Below, piece after piece: positions 34,443 through 42,892 of a stretch of 64,000 bases of DNA. The first letter of the stretch is position 1. Every line of letters starts with the position of its first letter. The DNA comes from a virus. Location of the stretch: positions 80,436 to 144,435 of IMG/VR virus record IMGVR_UViG_3300017760_000001; one strand, written 5' to 3'. Under the pieces are notes generated by a model. That model did no database searches. It was not told the DNA's origin and saw only the letters and a list, made by a program, of their open reading frames with translations. Made by a program: the position numbers and the translations under genes.

Positions 34443-35057
34443 TCACATTTCCTTTTTTGATTTAACTATAACTTCAACGTTTTCTGGTAATTTTATCTTT
34501 GCTTTATCATGACTATGATACAAGTAGAACTTAACATTAGAGTATTCTTTAAACAACTCAGGCCATATAGGTCTCCAATTGTTTGCGATTCTGAATGTGT
34601 TGTTCTTAGATCGATCACTTTCAAGAATTAAATCTGTCGCACTTCTAAGATTCAAATCAAAGATAGAATCAAACCCATAGATGTGAACTTCAGTCGCTTT
34701 CATCTTACCACAAGCATAGTCAACTGCCATGTGACCACAACTGAAGTTCGTTGCATTGATTGCATACTCAGGGACTCTTTGCCAGAATCCCCGAATGTTC
34801 TGCGAGTATTTTAGGTAAAAGTTCGGTTGCATCTCCATCCACTTACGAGGACGAGTACCTAGAACCCAATCATACATGTCAAGTCTAAACTGACCTTCGG
34901 TCAATGCAGCCATCATCTTGAAGTCAACCATGCAAGATGCATGTACTTCGTTAGACGGTATCTCAAATGGTGGCATGTTACAAATTAGTAACTTACCATC
35001 AGTTCCTCTTTTATAGAGAAAACTGTGATCACCATTACCTAAAACATTTACTCTCAT
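34443..35057 (-). CDS. Putative sialyltransferase/DUF115-like glycan protein
   Basis: 204 residues. VNVLGNGDHSFLY near the start, LICNMPPFEIP, a SCGHMAVDYACGKMKATEVHIYGFDS loop (given as two parts: SCGHMAVDYACG and ATEVHIYGFDS) and a final VKFYLYHSHDK. The order resembles GT42 sialyltransferase or DUF115-type proteins, which share a G-N-G start and a GH..A....G..E.HIYGFD segment. First glycan-type gene after the P-loop gene. Assignment is tentative. Confidence 0.55.
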   Translation of the reverse strand: MRVNVLGNGDHSFLYKRGTDGKLLICNMPPFEIPSNEVHASCMVDFKMMAALTEGQFRLDMYDWVLGTRPRKWMEMQPNFYLKYSQNIRGFWQRVPEYAINATNFSCGHMAVDYACGKMKATEVHIYGFDSIFDLNLRSATDLILESDRSKNNTFRIANNWRPIWPELFKEYSNVKFYLYHSHDKAKIKLPENVEVIVKSKKEM

Positions 35058-35174
35058 TTATTTTCCGAACCAATCATCAATCAAGTTTTTACCATAGTAC
35101 ATTATACCAATCCAGATCGAGAAAAGCAAGCCGTCAAAGTAAGATAATTCATTCCAAATAGATAAAGGTTCCAT
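35058..35174 (-). CDS. Very small hydrophobic protein
   Basis: 38 residues: MEPLSIWNELSYFDG then a hydrophobic stretch GLLFSIWIGIMYYG and a short polar tail. TAATG junction with the nuclease gene upstream; stop abuts the next ATG. Likely a membrane peptide. Confidence 0.55.
   Translation of the reverse strand: MEPLSIWNELSYFDGLLFSIWIGIMYYGKNLIDDWFGK
35101..35129 (-). promoter_or_regulatory. Possible promoter TTGCTT-17-TATAAT
   Basis: Perfect -10 with a two-mismatch -35 at proper spacing, inside the 38-residue gene, pointing to the glycan gene at 35057. Confidence 0.4.
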
Positions 35175-35539
35175 TATCGTTTACCACCGAAGTATTCTTT
35201 AGCGTGACCTTCATTGATCAACATTTGATTTACATTATAAGTACCGTGTTCTTTGTCTACCACGATCTCACCAAGGATACGACCATACTTACCTTTCGCA
35301 TCATATGTTTTAGTTACAAGAGTAATTACCGATCCAGCGGGCGCCATCTCGTTGACGTACGCTTTCGCTGCGAGTCCTCTCGCCTTTTCTTCAAGGTCTC
35401 TGGTACGAGATTCTGGAGTATTGACCCCATATAACCGAACACGTTGTTTAGTAAGGACAACATCAAAACCAAGATCAATGTTAACATCCACAGTGTCACC
35501 ATCCACCCAGCGATCAACCGTTGCTTTATATTCATACAT
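35174..35539 (-). CDS. Staphylococcal-nuclease-like thermonuclease
   Basis: 121 residues, compact SNase fold. Catalytic residues match the classical enzyme, even in numbering: Arg35 (RVRLYGVN), Glu43 (TPES) and Arg87 (KYGRILG). VDGDTV at the start of the barrel is also typical. No signal peptide is seen, so it acts in the host cytoplasm or in the virion, perhaps in host DNA degradation (inference). Overlaps the upstream glycosyltransferase gene by eight bases. Confidence 0.88.
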   Translation of the reverse strand: MYEYKATVDRWVDGDTVDVNIDLGFDVVLTKQRVRLYGVNTPESRTRDLEEKARGLAAKAYVNEMAPAGSVITLVTKTYDAKGKYGRILGEIVVDKEHGTYNVNQMLINEGHAKEYFGGKR

Positions 35540-36197
35540 TCTTTATCTTCCTCTTTATAGTTTCTTTTCCCTTCTGCCCAGTATGATGAATCACACACGG
35601 TCTTTTAGAAGCGATGTTATCTATGTAGTCTAATCGTAACGTATTGTATTTGTTTGGTATACTACGTATGATAGACATTCTTTTTATTTCGTCTCCACCA
35701 ATCATGGCATAGAGTGTTTCTTGATCTCCTCGTATTGGTCTAAACGTACACTCTCTATCCCAATCTTTAAGTATGTTTGGACTACCTTCAAAGACAACCA
35801 CACCACTATTGTGCCAGATACCCATATCACCACGTCTATTAGTCCACGGTCTGTCTTCGACCATACCTAATTTATTTGGTTCTGTCCAGTTGAATACTGT
35901 TTCGATATCAGGACACACAACTTCACAATCGGTATCTAACCAACATACTTTATCGTAACCCATCTTAGATGCTTCCAACATTGCAGCTGGTTTCTTGAAC
36001 CAGTTCTCTGCCTTGGAGTTCAGATCGAAGTAATGTACATCATCGACATGTTGAAGAGAGTCCAACATGTCTTGAGACATACCAAAGTTAGCAACCAACA
36101 AAGTCGTGTCTGTGTGTTGACGTAGATTAGTAATAAACCAAGGTAGTTGCCACTCAGTCTTGTCATCACAACCTGTGAGGAATGTTTTAGATATCAA
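35532..36197 (-). CDS. GT8-like glycosyltransferase
   Basis: 221 residues. The DxD metal/nucleotide-sugar motif is Asp88-Thr-Asp90 in KVCWLDTDCEVV, followed by HNSGVVVFEG and a C-terminal His-rich VIHHTGQKGK, the order of GT-A family 8-type retaining transferases. Acceptor and donor unknown. It starts within the preceding gene (overlap 11 bases). Part of the glycan island. Confidence 0.75.
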   Translation of the reverse strand: MISKTFLTGCDDKTEWQLPWFITNLRQHTDTTLLVANFGMSQDMLDSLQHVDDVHYFDLNSKAENWFKKPAAMLEASKMGYDKVCWLDTDCEVVCPDIETVFNWTEPNKLGMVEDRPWTNRRGDMGIWHNSGVVVFEGSPNILKDWDRECTFRPIRGDQETLYAMIGGDEIKRMSIIRSIPNKYNTLRLDYIDNIASKRPCVIHHTGQKGKETIKRKIKNV

Positions 36198-36828
36198 TGA
36201 CTTCTACCTTTTGGTGTTTTGCCTTTGTCCCAAGTTCTGCCTGAATAGTAGTAAACGATTCGTCTACTTTAGTTGTCCAAGGATAGTACTCTTGTAACCA
36301 AGGGAAATAATCTAGATTTAAAAATAAGTCTGTTGTTCTGGGAAATCCGTTCTTTGCTTCGTTCACAAGTTTCTTCGCACCTTTAGGTGTAACCATGTAC
36401 GCATGTGCGCCAGGGAAGTAACGTTTACTTGTGAGAGGATTTACACCAAACATACTCGGTGTATTGAATTTACCGTAAGACGGATGACCAATGTTCATTA
36501 CATACTTGAAAGGAACTGTAGGAACCTTGTCGTGTAGTACTGCATCGTGTTCGAATATTACGAACGTCTCGTTCATCTGAATACACTTCTTCCACAAACT
36601 GTAGTGAGAGAAGAATGCAGCTGCACAATTCATTGTACGACTATACTTCTCGTCAATGTCTCGGAAGTTTAATCCTTCGTTCTCAAAGAGTCTCATCGGA
36701 TTATCTTTGGGGGTGATCGCATCGAACATACGTATGGCACACCCGACTTTTTTACCAGACTCGATACACTTCTCTGCGGACTCAACAGATCTGGGATTAT
36801 CTTTAATTGTTATGACAAATGATTTCAT
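36187..36828 (-). CDS. GT25-family glycosyltransferase
   Basis: 213 residues. Family 25 pattern: RMFDAITPKD near 35, the FFSHYSLWKKC helix, FVIFEHDAVL with Glu-His-Asp at 93-95 in place of DxD, then PGAHAYMVTPKGAKKLV. These enzymes add hexoses to lipooligosaccharide or protein. Overlaps the upstream GT25-like gene by four bases. Confidence 0.82.
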   Translation of the reverse strand: MKSFVITIKDNPRSVESAEKCIESGKKVGCAIRMFDAITPKDNPMRLFENEGLNFRDIDEKYSRTMNCAAAFFSHYSLWKKCIQMNETFVIFEHDAVLHDKVPTVPFKYVMNIGHPSYGKFNTPSMFGVNPLTSKRYFPGAHAYMVTPKGAKKLVNEAKNGFPRTTDLFLNLDYFPWLQEYYPWTTKVDESFTTIQAELGTKAKHQKVEVIDI

Positions 36829-37538
36829 GATGTAGTACTTGATTCCACTCCTTGGACTCTAGTGTAGTAAGGATATACGACACGAAGAGACAAAAAGTTA
36901 GCAGTACATAAGAATGCATCATTGGGCCACATACCGACTTCTTTAATCTTATTCAAGAACTCTTTTGCCATGTGTGGTTCTACCCAGTATGCGGAACCTC
37001 CTGCCATACCTTGTGCGATATTCGGTTCATCTAGTTCATTGACAAGAGGAACAAATTTGACAGAATCACTCTTAGAAACTTCTTTATGAAAGAGTTGCGC
37101 TCTCCGTGTTGCGCCACGAGGATCACATAGACCAACACAACTTAGACCCTTACGCATACCAGTAAACTTACGTGTGACTAATGCATCACTCTCAAAGATA
37201 ACTGCGGCCTGATCATTCATGATAATCTGTTCCCACGCTCTCATATGAGACACCGCACAAGCAATAACCTTTAACTGGTTCTGCGCTCGGTAAACGTGTT
37301 TGTAGATCCCTGTCTGAAGATCAATACCTTCTTCGTCAGGAGTCACAGGCCAGTTCCATCTCCAGTCTCTATGATCAAAACAGATCATATCCTTTAGATC
37401 TTGTTCCATCGTCTCTGGTGTAGATGCACGGAGTATCTCTGGTTTCAATTCACTTTCAGTGTCCTTGATACTCTTCAACAGACGTTTGACCGCATCCTGT
37501 TGTTGACCATCAACATTAATAATATAAGAATCACTCAC
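36825..37538 (-). CDS. GT25-like glycosyltransferase
   Basis: 237 residues. Shares the family order with its neighbour: CAVSHMRAWEQII, AVIFESDALV, and a GGSAYWVEPHMAKEFLNKI segment followed by WPNDAFL. The middle SKSDSVKF region is longer than in the neighbour. Diverged paralogue; overlaps the SAM methyltransferase stop by four bases. Confidence 0.75.
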   Translation of the reverse strand: MSDSYIINVDGQQQDAVKRLLKSIKDTESELKPEILRASTPETMEQDLKDMICFDHRDWRWNWPVTPDEEGIDLQTGIYKHVYRAQNQLKVIACAVSHMRAWEQIIMNDQAAVIFESDALVTRKFTGMRKGLSCVGLCDPRGATRRAQLFHKEVSKSDSVKFVPLVNELDEPNIAQGMAGGSAYWVEPHMAKEFLNKIKEVGMWPNDAFLCTANFLSLRVVYPYYTRVQGVESSTTS

Positions 37539-38092
37539 CGTTTAATATACCATTGGTTATTTGCGAATTTATGTAGTTTGAGGTTGCGTTCCTTCACGAA
37601 CTGATCAACTGCACTCACTACGCCTGGTTTATTTGGATAGTCGTCCCCAAACATGGTTCCACCTTTTTTTATGATGTCCCAACAATGCACTAAATCATTG
37701 TAACACCCTTCATGATTATGTAGACCATCGACATATACCCAATCGAAATCCGTCTTGGTATTCCAATCAAAGAACTCTTGTGATGTCATTCTTTTAACCG
37801 TGATGCCTTTTTGTTTTCTAAACCGTTTACATACAAATGCATGTACATCGTCATAGTATGGTTCAAAATCTTCTATTTTATCTGCGCCTACAAGATCTTT
37901 ATATCTTTCAAATAATCGATTGGGATCTTCGTTACCTTTTATCGACCAAGGATCGACAGCAATGATTGTTTCTGCGTTCTTTATAAACTTTTCGGTCGTA
38001 TCACCTCTCCACACGCCTAACTCAACACCGTGACTTCCCTTTGGTATTTTTTTGGCGGTTTCGGTACTACCTTTATTAAATCCATACATCAT
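37535..38092 (-). CDS. Class I SAM-dependent methyltransferase (Methyltransf_24 type)
   Basis: 185 residues. GVELGVWRGDTTEKF is motif I, FDWVYVDGLHNHEGCYNDL and KKGGTMFGDDY are typical of the Methyltransf_24 group acting on sugars or small molecules. Context among glycosyltransferases suggests glycan O-methylation, an inference. Overlaps its downstream and upstream neighbours by four bases each. Confidence 0.85.
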   Translation of the reverse strand: MMYGFNKGSTETAKKIPKGSHGVELGVWRGDTTEKFIKNAETIIAVDPWSIKGNEDPNRLFERYKDLVGADKIEDFEPYYDDVHAFVCKRFRKQKGITVKRMTSQEFFDWNTKTDFDWVYVDGLHNHEGCYNDLVHCWDIIKKGGTMFGDDYPNKPGVVSAVDQFVKERNLKLHKFANNQWYIKR

Positions 38093-38799
38093 AACTTATG
38101 ACTCAAATTTGGGTTAATTTTTTGGAATTTTATTGGACTTGGATATATGTATTGCATTGGTATCACACGATTATTGAAGGTAAAGTCCCCTTGTTCTATC
38201 CCATACTTCTCCACTTTATCCAACAACATCTTAGCGCCCTTAACTGTCAATATATAACCACTTAATCCAGGCGTGATACTCTGACCTTTCCAGTCATTCT
38301 CTTTATTGTATCGCAAAGGATAGTTCGAAGGAAAATCTTGAATCCCTAACCCATGACTATGACTTTTATACCAATCAACTAAGTGCGGATAATTGGCTAG
38401 AACATTTGGTTTTTTAAATGCCCCATCTATGTTTAGAAAACAAAAATACTCAACCCCAGTGTCTTTTGGTGGAGGCGATGTGACCACAACATCATGTTCT
38501 AAGAAAATCATAGATTCATTTTTCTCTATAACATCCTGTGCGAACTTGAGATTATTGAATAAACAAGACTTTTTGGTTCGATACTTTCTCTTCTCTTCTG
38601 GGTTCTTATGATTCTTCATACTCGCCAGTCTACCATTAGGAAGATCTTTCCAAGGAAACTCATCTTCATCTAAAGTATTAGGAGTTACCCCCTCCACGAC
38701 TTCGTAGTCCCATTCATACTTAACTAACGAGTCTACGGTCTTCCGCATACACGCTTCAGAAAGTTCGTGACCTTTGACGTAGATGACTCTTGCTTTCAT
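38089..38799 (-). CDS. GT25-like glycosyltransferase
   Basis: 236 residues. YEVVEGVTPN at the start, LASMKNHKNP, SMIFLEHDVVV as the EHD motif, and SGYILTVKGAKMLLDKVEKY with QGDFTFNN. Slightly longer linker than the family average. Starts one base inside the GroES-like stop. Confidence 0.78.
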   Translation of the reverse strand: MKARVIYVKGHELSEACMRKTVDSLVKYEWDYEVVEGVTPNTLDEDEFPWKDLPNGRLASMKNHKNPEEKRKYRTKKSCLFNNLKFAQDVIEKNESMIFLEHDVVVTSPPPKDTGVEYFCFLNIDGAFKKPNVLANYPHLVDWYKSHSHGLGIQDFPSNYPLRYNKENDWKGQSITPGLSGYILTVKGAKMLLDKVEKYGIEQGDFTFNNRVIPMQYIYPSPIKFQKINPNLSHKL

Positions 38800-39062
38800 T
38801 ATGCAATCAACTTGACATGTTCTACATCAACAACCGCACACTTTAAACCATCTAACTCAACCGCCATTGCCTTTGACCAGTCTAGATAGATCTTATCCTT
38901 TGGTGCCAACGCAGCTGCAATGACTTCCTCACCATCACCTGTTGCGATAACTATTGCTGGTTTAGTTCCAGTCGCAATATCACCCGACAAGATAATACCA
39001 CCAGAGGTAGTCTCGTCTGCTTTGTGTTCACTCACTAATACATTATTACCTAATACTCTCAT
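38799..39062 (-). CDS. GroES-like co-chaperonin (gp31 analogue)
   Basis: 87 residues (bacterial GroES about 97). MRVLGNNVLVSEHKAD starts the barrel; residues 13-32 (ETTSGGIILSGDIATG within) correspond to the mobile loop with a GGIIL anchor that docks on GroEL. T4 uses gp31, which differs strongly in sequence; this protein is a true GroES type. It would let host GroEL fold phage proteins. Located in the glycan cluster, between a lipase and a GT25. Confidence 0.85.
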   Translation of the reverse strand: MRVLGNNVLVSEHKADETTSGGIILSGDIATGTKPAIVIATGDGEEVIAAALAPKDKIYLDWSKAMAVELDGLKCAVVDVEHVKLIA

Positions 39063-39070
39063 ACCATCCT

Positions 39071-39778
39071 CTAATTTTTATCTGTGTAACGAACGTAGTA
39101 AACCATACTATGATCATATGCGCCGTCAAACGGCATACCTTTACAGAACGCTTTCCATCGTCCTCTCCATCCATCTTTGACTCTTTGCCAGTATGTCATC
39201 TTACGGATATTACCGTAGTAGTTGATATACACAAGTTCTCCATGATGTTTGTAACCCATCAGTACCAACGGAACACTAGTCACGATGTCATTGTTATTTA
39301 CACATCTCGTATGTGGTACTTTTAGGTTCTTAACAAAAGAACATGTTCCCACACGTGGACTACCGAATGTATACAGATGTTTTGTCTGTGATAATCGTGA
39401 AGCGCAGATTGTTGCCATTGCACCACCTAACGAATGTCCACAGATATACAGATCTAACTTACTGTACTTGTTGACGTATTGTAACACATCTTCCCACACC
39501 TTGTCAAGCTCTGTTTTAAATCCAGAGTGTACCCAACCGTCAGTCTCACTCCGTGATGGCCATGCCTTCAGATCAGCAAGAATGTCGGATATCTCTGATG
39601 GTTCAGTACCACGGAAACAGACCGCCATACTCTCCTTGTTGCGTACCAGATGAACTTGTGCGCCATCTATGTCAACGAGTTTGTGTGACGTGAATCCGAG
39701 TTTCTTAAACCCTTTCTTTGCTTCTTTACTATCAAGATACGCAAGTTGCGCCATCTTTGCTGATTTACCGATGTTCAT
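39071..39778 (-). CDS. Class 3 lipase-like alpha/beta hydrolase
   Basis: 235 residues from ATG 39778 (AGAGGA before it), preferred to an upstream frame extension that overlaps another gene. Nucleophile elbow GHSLGGA with Ser116; Asp164 (NNNDIVTSVP) and His ~226 (YDHSM) complete a likely triad. FRGTEP and FGSPRVG are hallmarks of lipase class 3. No signal peptide seen. Substrate unknown; could act on host lipid or glycan esters. Confidence 0.8.
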   Translation of the reverse strand: MNIGKSAKMAQLAYLDSKEAKKGFKKLGFTSHKLVDIDGAQVHLVRNKESMAVCFRGTEPSEISDILADLKAWPSRSETDGWVHSGFKTELDKVWEDVLQYVNKYSKLDLYICGHSLGGAMATICASRLSQTKHLYTFGSPRVGTCSFVKNLKVPHTRCVNNNDIVTSVPLVLMGYKHHGELVYINYYGNIRKMTYWQRVKDGWRGRWKAFCKGMPFDGAYDHSMVYYVRYTDKN

Positions 39779-40556
39779 TATTTTTCCTCTTTTCTTTATA
39801 GTTCCTATATAATCCCGCTCCGTTCTCATACGATCTACTTTTAACGTCATATGGTTTAACTAAAACTTGATGCCATCCAAACTCTGAAGGTAGAAGTTGT
39901 TTATCTTTATGTAGTCTATAAACTAACTGTGGATCGAAATGATTTTTATGGTGAATTATTAATTGATCAGATATAATTTCTTCTTTTTGATTTTCACGGA
40001 TCTGATGTAATTTTTTAAAAAAATGTGGGTAAGATCTGTTAGTTGGTGCGCCAAACCCAATAGGGCCCGTAGTACATAACTTTAAAAAATGATTAAAATC
40101 TACACCTTCTTGGACACATATATCCCATCGTGTCCGAATAAAACGGTCATACCCTTTATTTAATTTTTGAACTTTCTCATAAAGGTCAGCATAACCTAAT
40201 ATTTGTTTTGTGCTTGAAAAATGTTTTTGTAGTTTTTTCCGATGATCGTCACTCACCTGTATTTTTCCACTACCATCATCTTTACGATAACCAGCATCAT
40301 AATCTATGAACTGTTGACGCCAGCTCTTATACTTAATATTTGAAGGTGGATCAGGATCTAACATCGCATTATAGTGAATAATCGGTTCGGGGCATGATTC
40401 AACATTCAAATAATCAGGAACTAGATATTTATATTCGTCCCAAGTGTGAAGATAAAGATCTATATCTGGAAACGCTTCTAATAGTTCATTAAGAACAACG
40501 TGGATCTTGACACACTGTGGTCGGTAAACGCCATTAATCAATATTGCGGTTTTCAT
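39765..40556 (-). CDS. TRWD-motif glycosyltransferase-like protein, copy 1
   Basis: 263 residues. Pattern shared by six domains in this window: KTAILINGVYR at the start, DLYLHTWDEYKYL, GYDRFIRTRWDICV in the middle, and DQLIIHHKNHFDPQLVYRLH...FGWHQVL near the end. The TWD and TRWD acidic motifs resemble DxD-type sugar-nucleotide sites. Not a family I can name; glycosyltransferase role is inferred from motif and from its glycan-gene neighbours. Nearly identical DNA stretches with the next gene show recent duplication. Confidence 0.7.
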   Translation of the reverse strand: MKTAILINGVYRPQCVKIHVVLNELLEAFPDIDLYLHTWDEYKYLVPDYLNVESCPEPIIHYNAMLDPDPPSNIKYKSWRQQFIDYDAGYRKDDGSGKIQVSDDHRKKLQKHFSSTKQILGYADLYEKVQKLNKGYDRFIRTRWDICVQEGVDFNHFLKLCTTGPIGFGAPTNRSYPHFFKKLHQIRENQKEEIISDQLIIHHKNHFDPQLVYRLHKDKQLLPSEFGWHQVLVKPYDVKSRSYENGAGLYRNYKEKRKNNEHR

Positions 40557-41361
40557 GACCCTTCCTTTGCATTTTTATAAATTCTCTTTGTCCAAGATTT
40601 TGAAATATTCCCGCTCCGCCAAAATACATTTTAGGGTTATTTTTATATGCTTTAATCATAACTTGATACCATCCCCATTCAACAGGCAGAAGTTGTTTAT
40701 CTTTATGTAGTCTATAAACTAACTGTGGATCAAAATGATCTTCATGATGAATTATTAATTGATCAACAAAAAATTCGTGAAAATGTTTATCTTTTGTAAG
40801 ATCCCTTAGAGATTTAAAAAAATGTGGGTAAGATCTGTTAGCTGGTACGGCAAACCCAATAGGGCCCATCTCACACCGCCTTAGAAAAGTAGTAAAATCT
40901 GCACTTTCTTGAATACATACATCCCATCGTGTCCGAATAAAACGATCGTATCCTTTATTTAATTTTCTCACTTTCTCATAAAGGTCAGCATAACCTAATA
41001 TTTGTTTTGTACCAGAATATCGATACTTCGCAAAATTTTTCAATCTTCTTGTTGAAATATTTACTTTTCCACTACCATCATCTTTACGATAACCATCTTC
41101 GTAATACTTTATCTGTTGACGCCAATGATTATACCTTTCATTAGAGATATCTACATCAGGGTCTACCATTGCATCATAATCAATAATTGGTTCGGGACAT
41201 GATTTAACATTCAAATAACGAGGGACAAGATGTTTATGTTCGTCCCAAGTGTGAAAATACACATCAATGTCTGGAAATTTTTCTAGTATTTGGTTAAGGA
41301 CAAAATGAATCTTCACATATTCTGGCCGATAGACGCCATTAATCAATATTGCGGTTTTCAT
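40534..41361 (-). CDS. TRWD-motif glycosyltransferase-like protein, copy 2
   Basis: 275 residues from ATG 41361 (ATGA overlap with the upstream gene). About two thirds identical to copy 1 by eye: KTAILINGVYR, DVYFHTWDEHKHL, GYDRFIRTRWDVCI, DQLIIHHEDHFDPQLVYRLH, EWGWYQVM. A 44-nt stretch (40688-40731) is identical to 39892-39935. C-terminal segment differs, ending YFGGAGIFQNLG. Confidence 0.7.
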   Translation of the reverse strand: MKTAILINGVYRPEYVKIHFVLNQILEKFPDIDVYFHTWDEHKHLVPRYLNVKSCPEPIIDYDAMVDPDVDISNERYNHWRQQIKYYEDGYRKDDGSGKVNISTRRLKNFAKYRYSGTKQILGYADLYEKVRKLNKGYDRFIRTRWDVCIQESADFTTFLRRCEMGPIGFAVPANRSYPHFFKSLRDLTKDKHFHEFFVDQLIIHHEDHFDPQLVYRLHKDKQLLPVEWGWYQVMIKAYKNNPKMYFGGAGIFQNLGQREFIKMQRKGHENRNID

Positions 41362-42134
41362 TTTTTCTTTGACTCCAAAATATACCGTTCGATTGTTGCT
41401 CCTCCATAATAACAAAGATGGTTGTCTCCATATGGTTCACTCAACACTTGATACCAACCAATCCCACCTATCTGCAACTTACGATTTTTGTGCAATTTCC
41501 AAACAAGGTTACTGTTCCAAAGTTTTCTTGGGTGAATGATAAGTTGATCCTGTAATCTAAACGCCCAATCTAAAGTCTGTTCGTTACTAACTGTAGGATT
41601 ATTTGTTGTTATTTCTACCAACCCATCAAATGAAAAGTTACCATGACGTTTCTTAACCTTGTCTCTGTTTCTAACAGCAGATCCATCAAATCCTATCGCC
41701 CTATTTTCGTCAAAGGATTTCTTTACAAGTTTTGACCAGTCGATTTTTTCAGAAACTACGGTATCCCATCTAGCCCTAATTATAATATCATAATCTGACG
41801 TAACTCTTCTGATCAGTTGATCATGGTATAATATCTGTACTGTTTGTTTTGCAGTTAATTCTCGAAATCTAGTTGTAAAGGATCCTTTTCCACTAAGCCA
41901 GTTTTTTGATCTTTCACGTGATTCATGAATTGGATACGGATCGACATCAATTGCTGGATGATAGTGCATTTTTGGAACAAAGTCTTCTGGTTCATGATCA
42001 ACATCAACACCATATTTTTTAGCGTTCCAAGCAGAGGTGTATATGTCAGCGTCAGGAAAACATCGTCTTAATCTATCTTTATTGTCGTTCCAGTTACCTC
42101 GAATTTCACCACTTATGAGTAATGCTACTTTCAT
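41358..42134 (-). CDS. TRWD-motif glycosyltransferase-like protein, copy 3
   Basis: 258 residues. More diverged member: KVALLISGEIRGNW, DIYTSAWNAKKYG, SDYDIIIRARWDTVV, RLQDQLIIHPRKLWN, GIGWYQVLSEPY, CYYGGATIERY. The ending resembles copy 4 (YGGAHVERF), so copies 3 and 4 form one subgroup and 1 and 2 another. Abuts copy 4 with no gap. Confidence 0.68.
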   Translation of the reverse strand: MKVALLISGEIRGNWNDNKDRLRRCFPDADIYTSAWNAKKYGVDVDHEPEDFVPKMHYHPAIDVDPYPIHESRERSKNWLSGKGSFTTRFRELTAKQTVQILYHDQLIRRVTSDYDIIIRARWDTVVSEKIDWSKLVKKSFDENRAIGFDGSAVRNRDKVKKRHGNFSFDGLVEITTNNPTVSNEQTLDWAFRLQDQLIIHPRKLWNSNLVWKLHKNRKLQIGGIGWYQVLSEPYGDNHLCYYGGATIERYILESKKK

Positions 42135-42890
42135 CTATTGTTTCACGAATCTTTCAACATGTGCGCCACCATAGTAACACACATGACTTTCTTCGTATGG
42201 TTCACTGAGTATTTGATACCAACCATACTCTGCGCTTTTCAACTGTTTGTTGTTGTGTAGATCCCAAACTCTTTTAGAATCCCACAACTTTCTTGGATGA
42301 ATTATTAATGGATCCATTAGATAGTATGCCCAATCATTAGTTATCTCAACTGGGTCAAAGTGTTTAGCAGCTGGTTTATCAACTGGAGGATAGTACCTAG
42401 GCAACTCTTTTAATCTGTTAATGCCATGTTTCCAACGAGTGTCTCTAGTTCCAAACCCGATAGCAACATTCTCTTCATATGATTTCTTTATCAAACTTGT
42501 CCAGTCGATCGATGGGTCTAAAGAAATATAAGTGTCAAACCTCATACGAACACACATGTCGTACTCGTCACTAATTTCATTCAAGAGTTTATCGTAACCC
42601 AAAATCTGCATTGTTCTATACTGAGCTTGTTTTTTTGAAGTCGGGTTTGATCCATTGGCCATGGTTTGTTTATATTGTACATCTTTCCATTTAGGAAAAG
42701 GTTCAGTATCTAAAACTGGATGATAATTTATAGACGGCTGATCATGCACAAAGTCTACAATGTCATCATTGCCTTCGCCTGACCAAGTAGAGGTAAATAC
42801 ATCAGCATCAGGAAATCTGCCATGCACTCTTTTTATATTTCTTTTCCATTCTCCTCTGACTTGACCGTTTACTAATATCGCAGTCTTCAT
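42135..42890 (-). CDS. TRWD-motif glycosyltransferase-like protein, copy 4
   Basis: 251 residues from ATG 42890 (AAGG ten bases before), preferred to a longer reading that overlaps the HAD/nucleotidyltransferase gene. KTAILVNGQVRGEW, DVFTSTWSGEG, EYDMCVRMRFDTYI (RFD instead of RWD), YYLMDPLIIHPRKLW, YGWYQILSEPY, CYYGGAHVERF. Confidence 0.68.
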   Translation of the reverse strand: MKTAILVNGQVRGEWKRNIKRVHGRFPDADVFTSTWSGEGNDDIVDFVHDQPSINYHPVLDTEPFPKWKDVQYKQTMANGSNPTSKKQAQYRTMQILGYDKLLNEISDEYDMCVRMRFDTYISLDPSIDWTSLIKKSYEENVAIGFGTRDTRWKHGINRLKELPRYYPPVDKPAAKHFDPVEITNDWAYYLMDPLIIHPRKLWDSKRVWDLHNNKQLKSAEYGWYQILSEPYEESHVCYYGGAHVERFVKQ

Positions 42891-42892
42891 TT

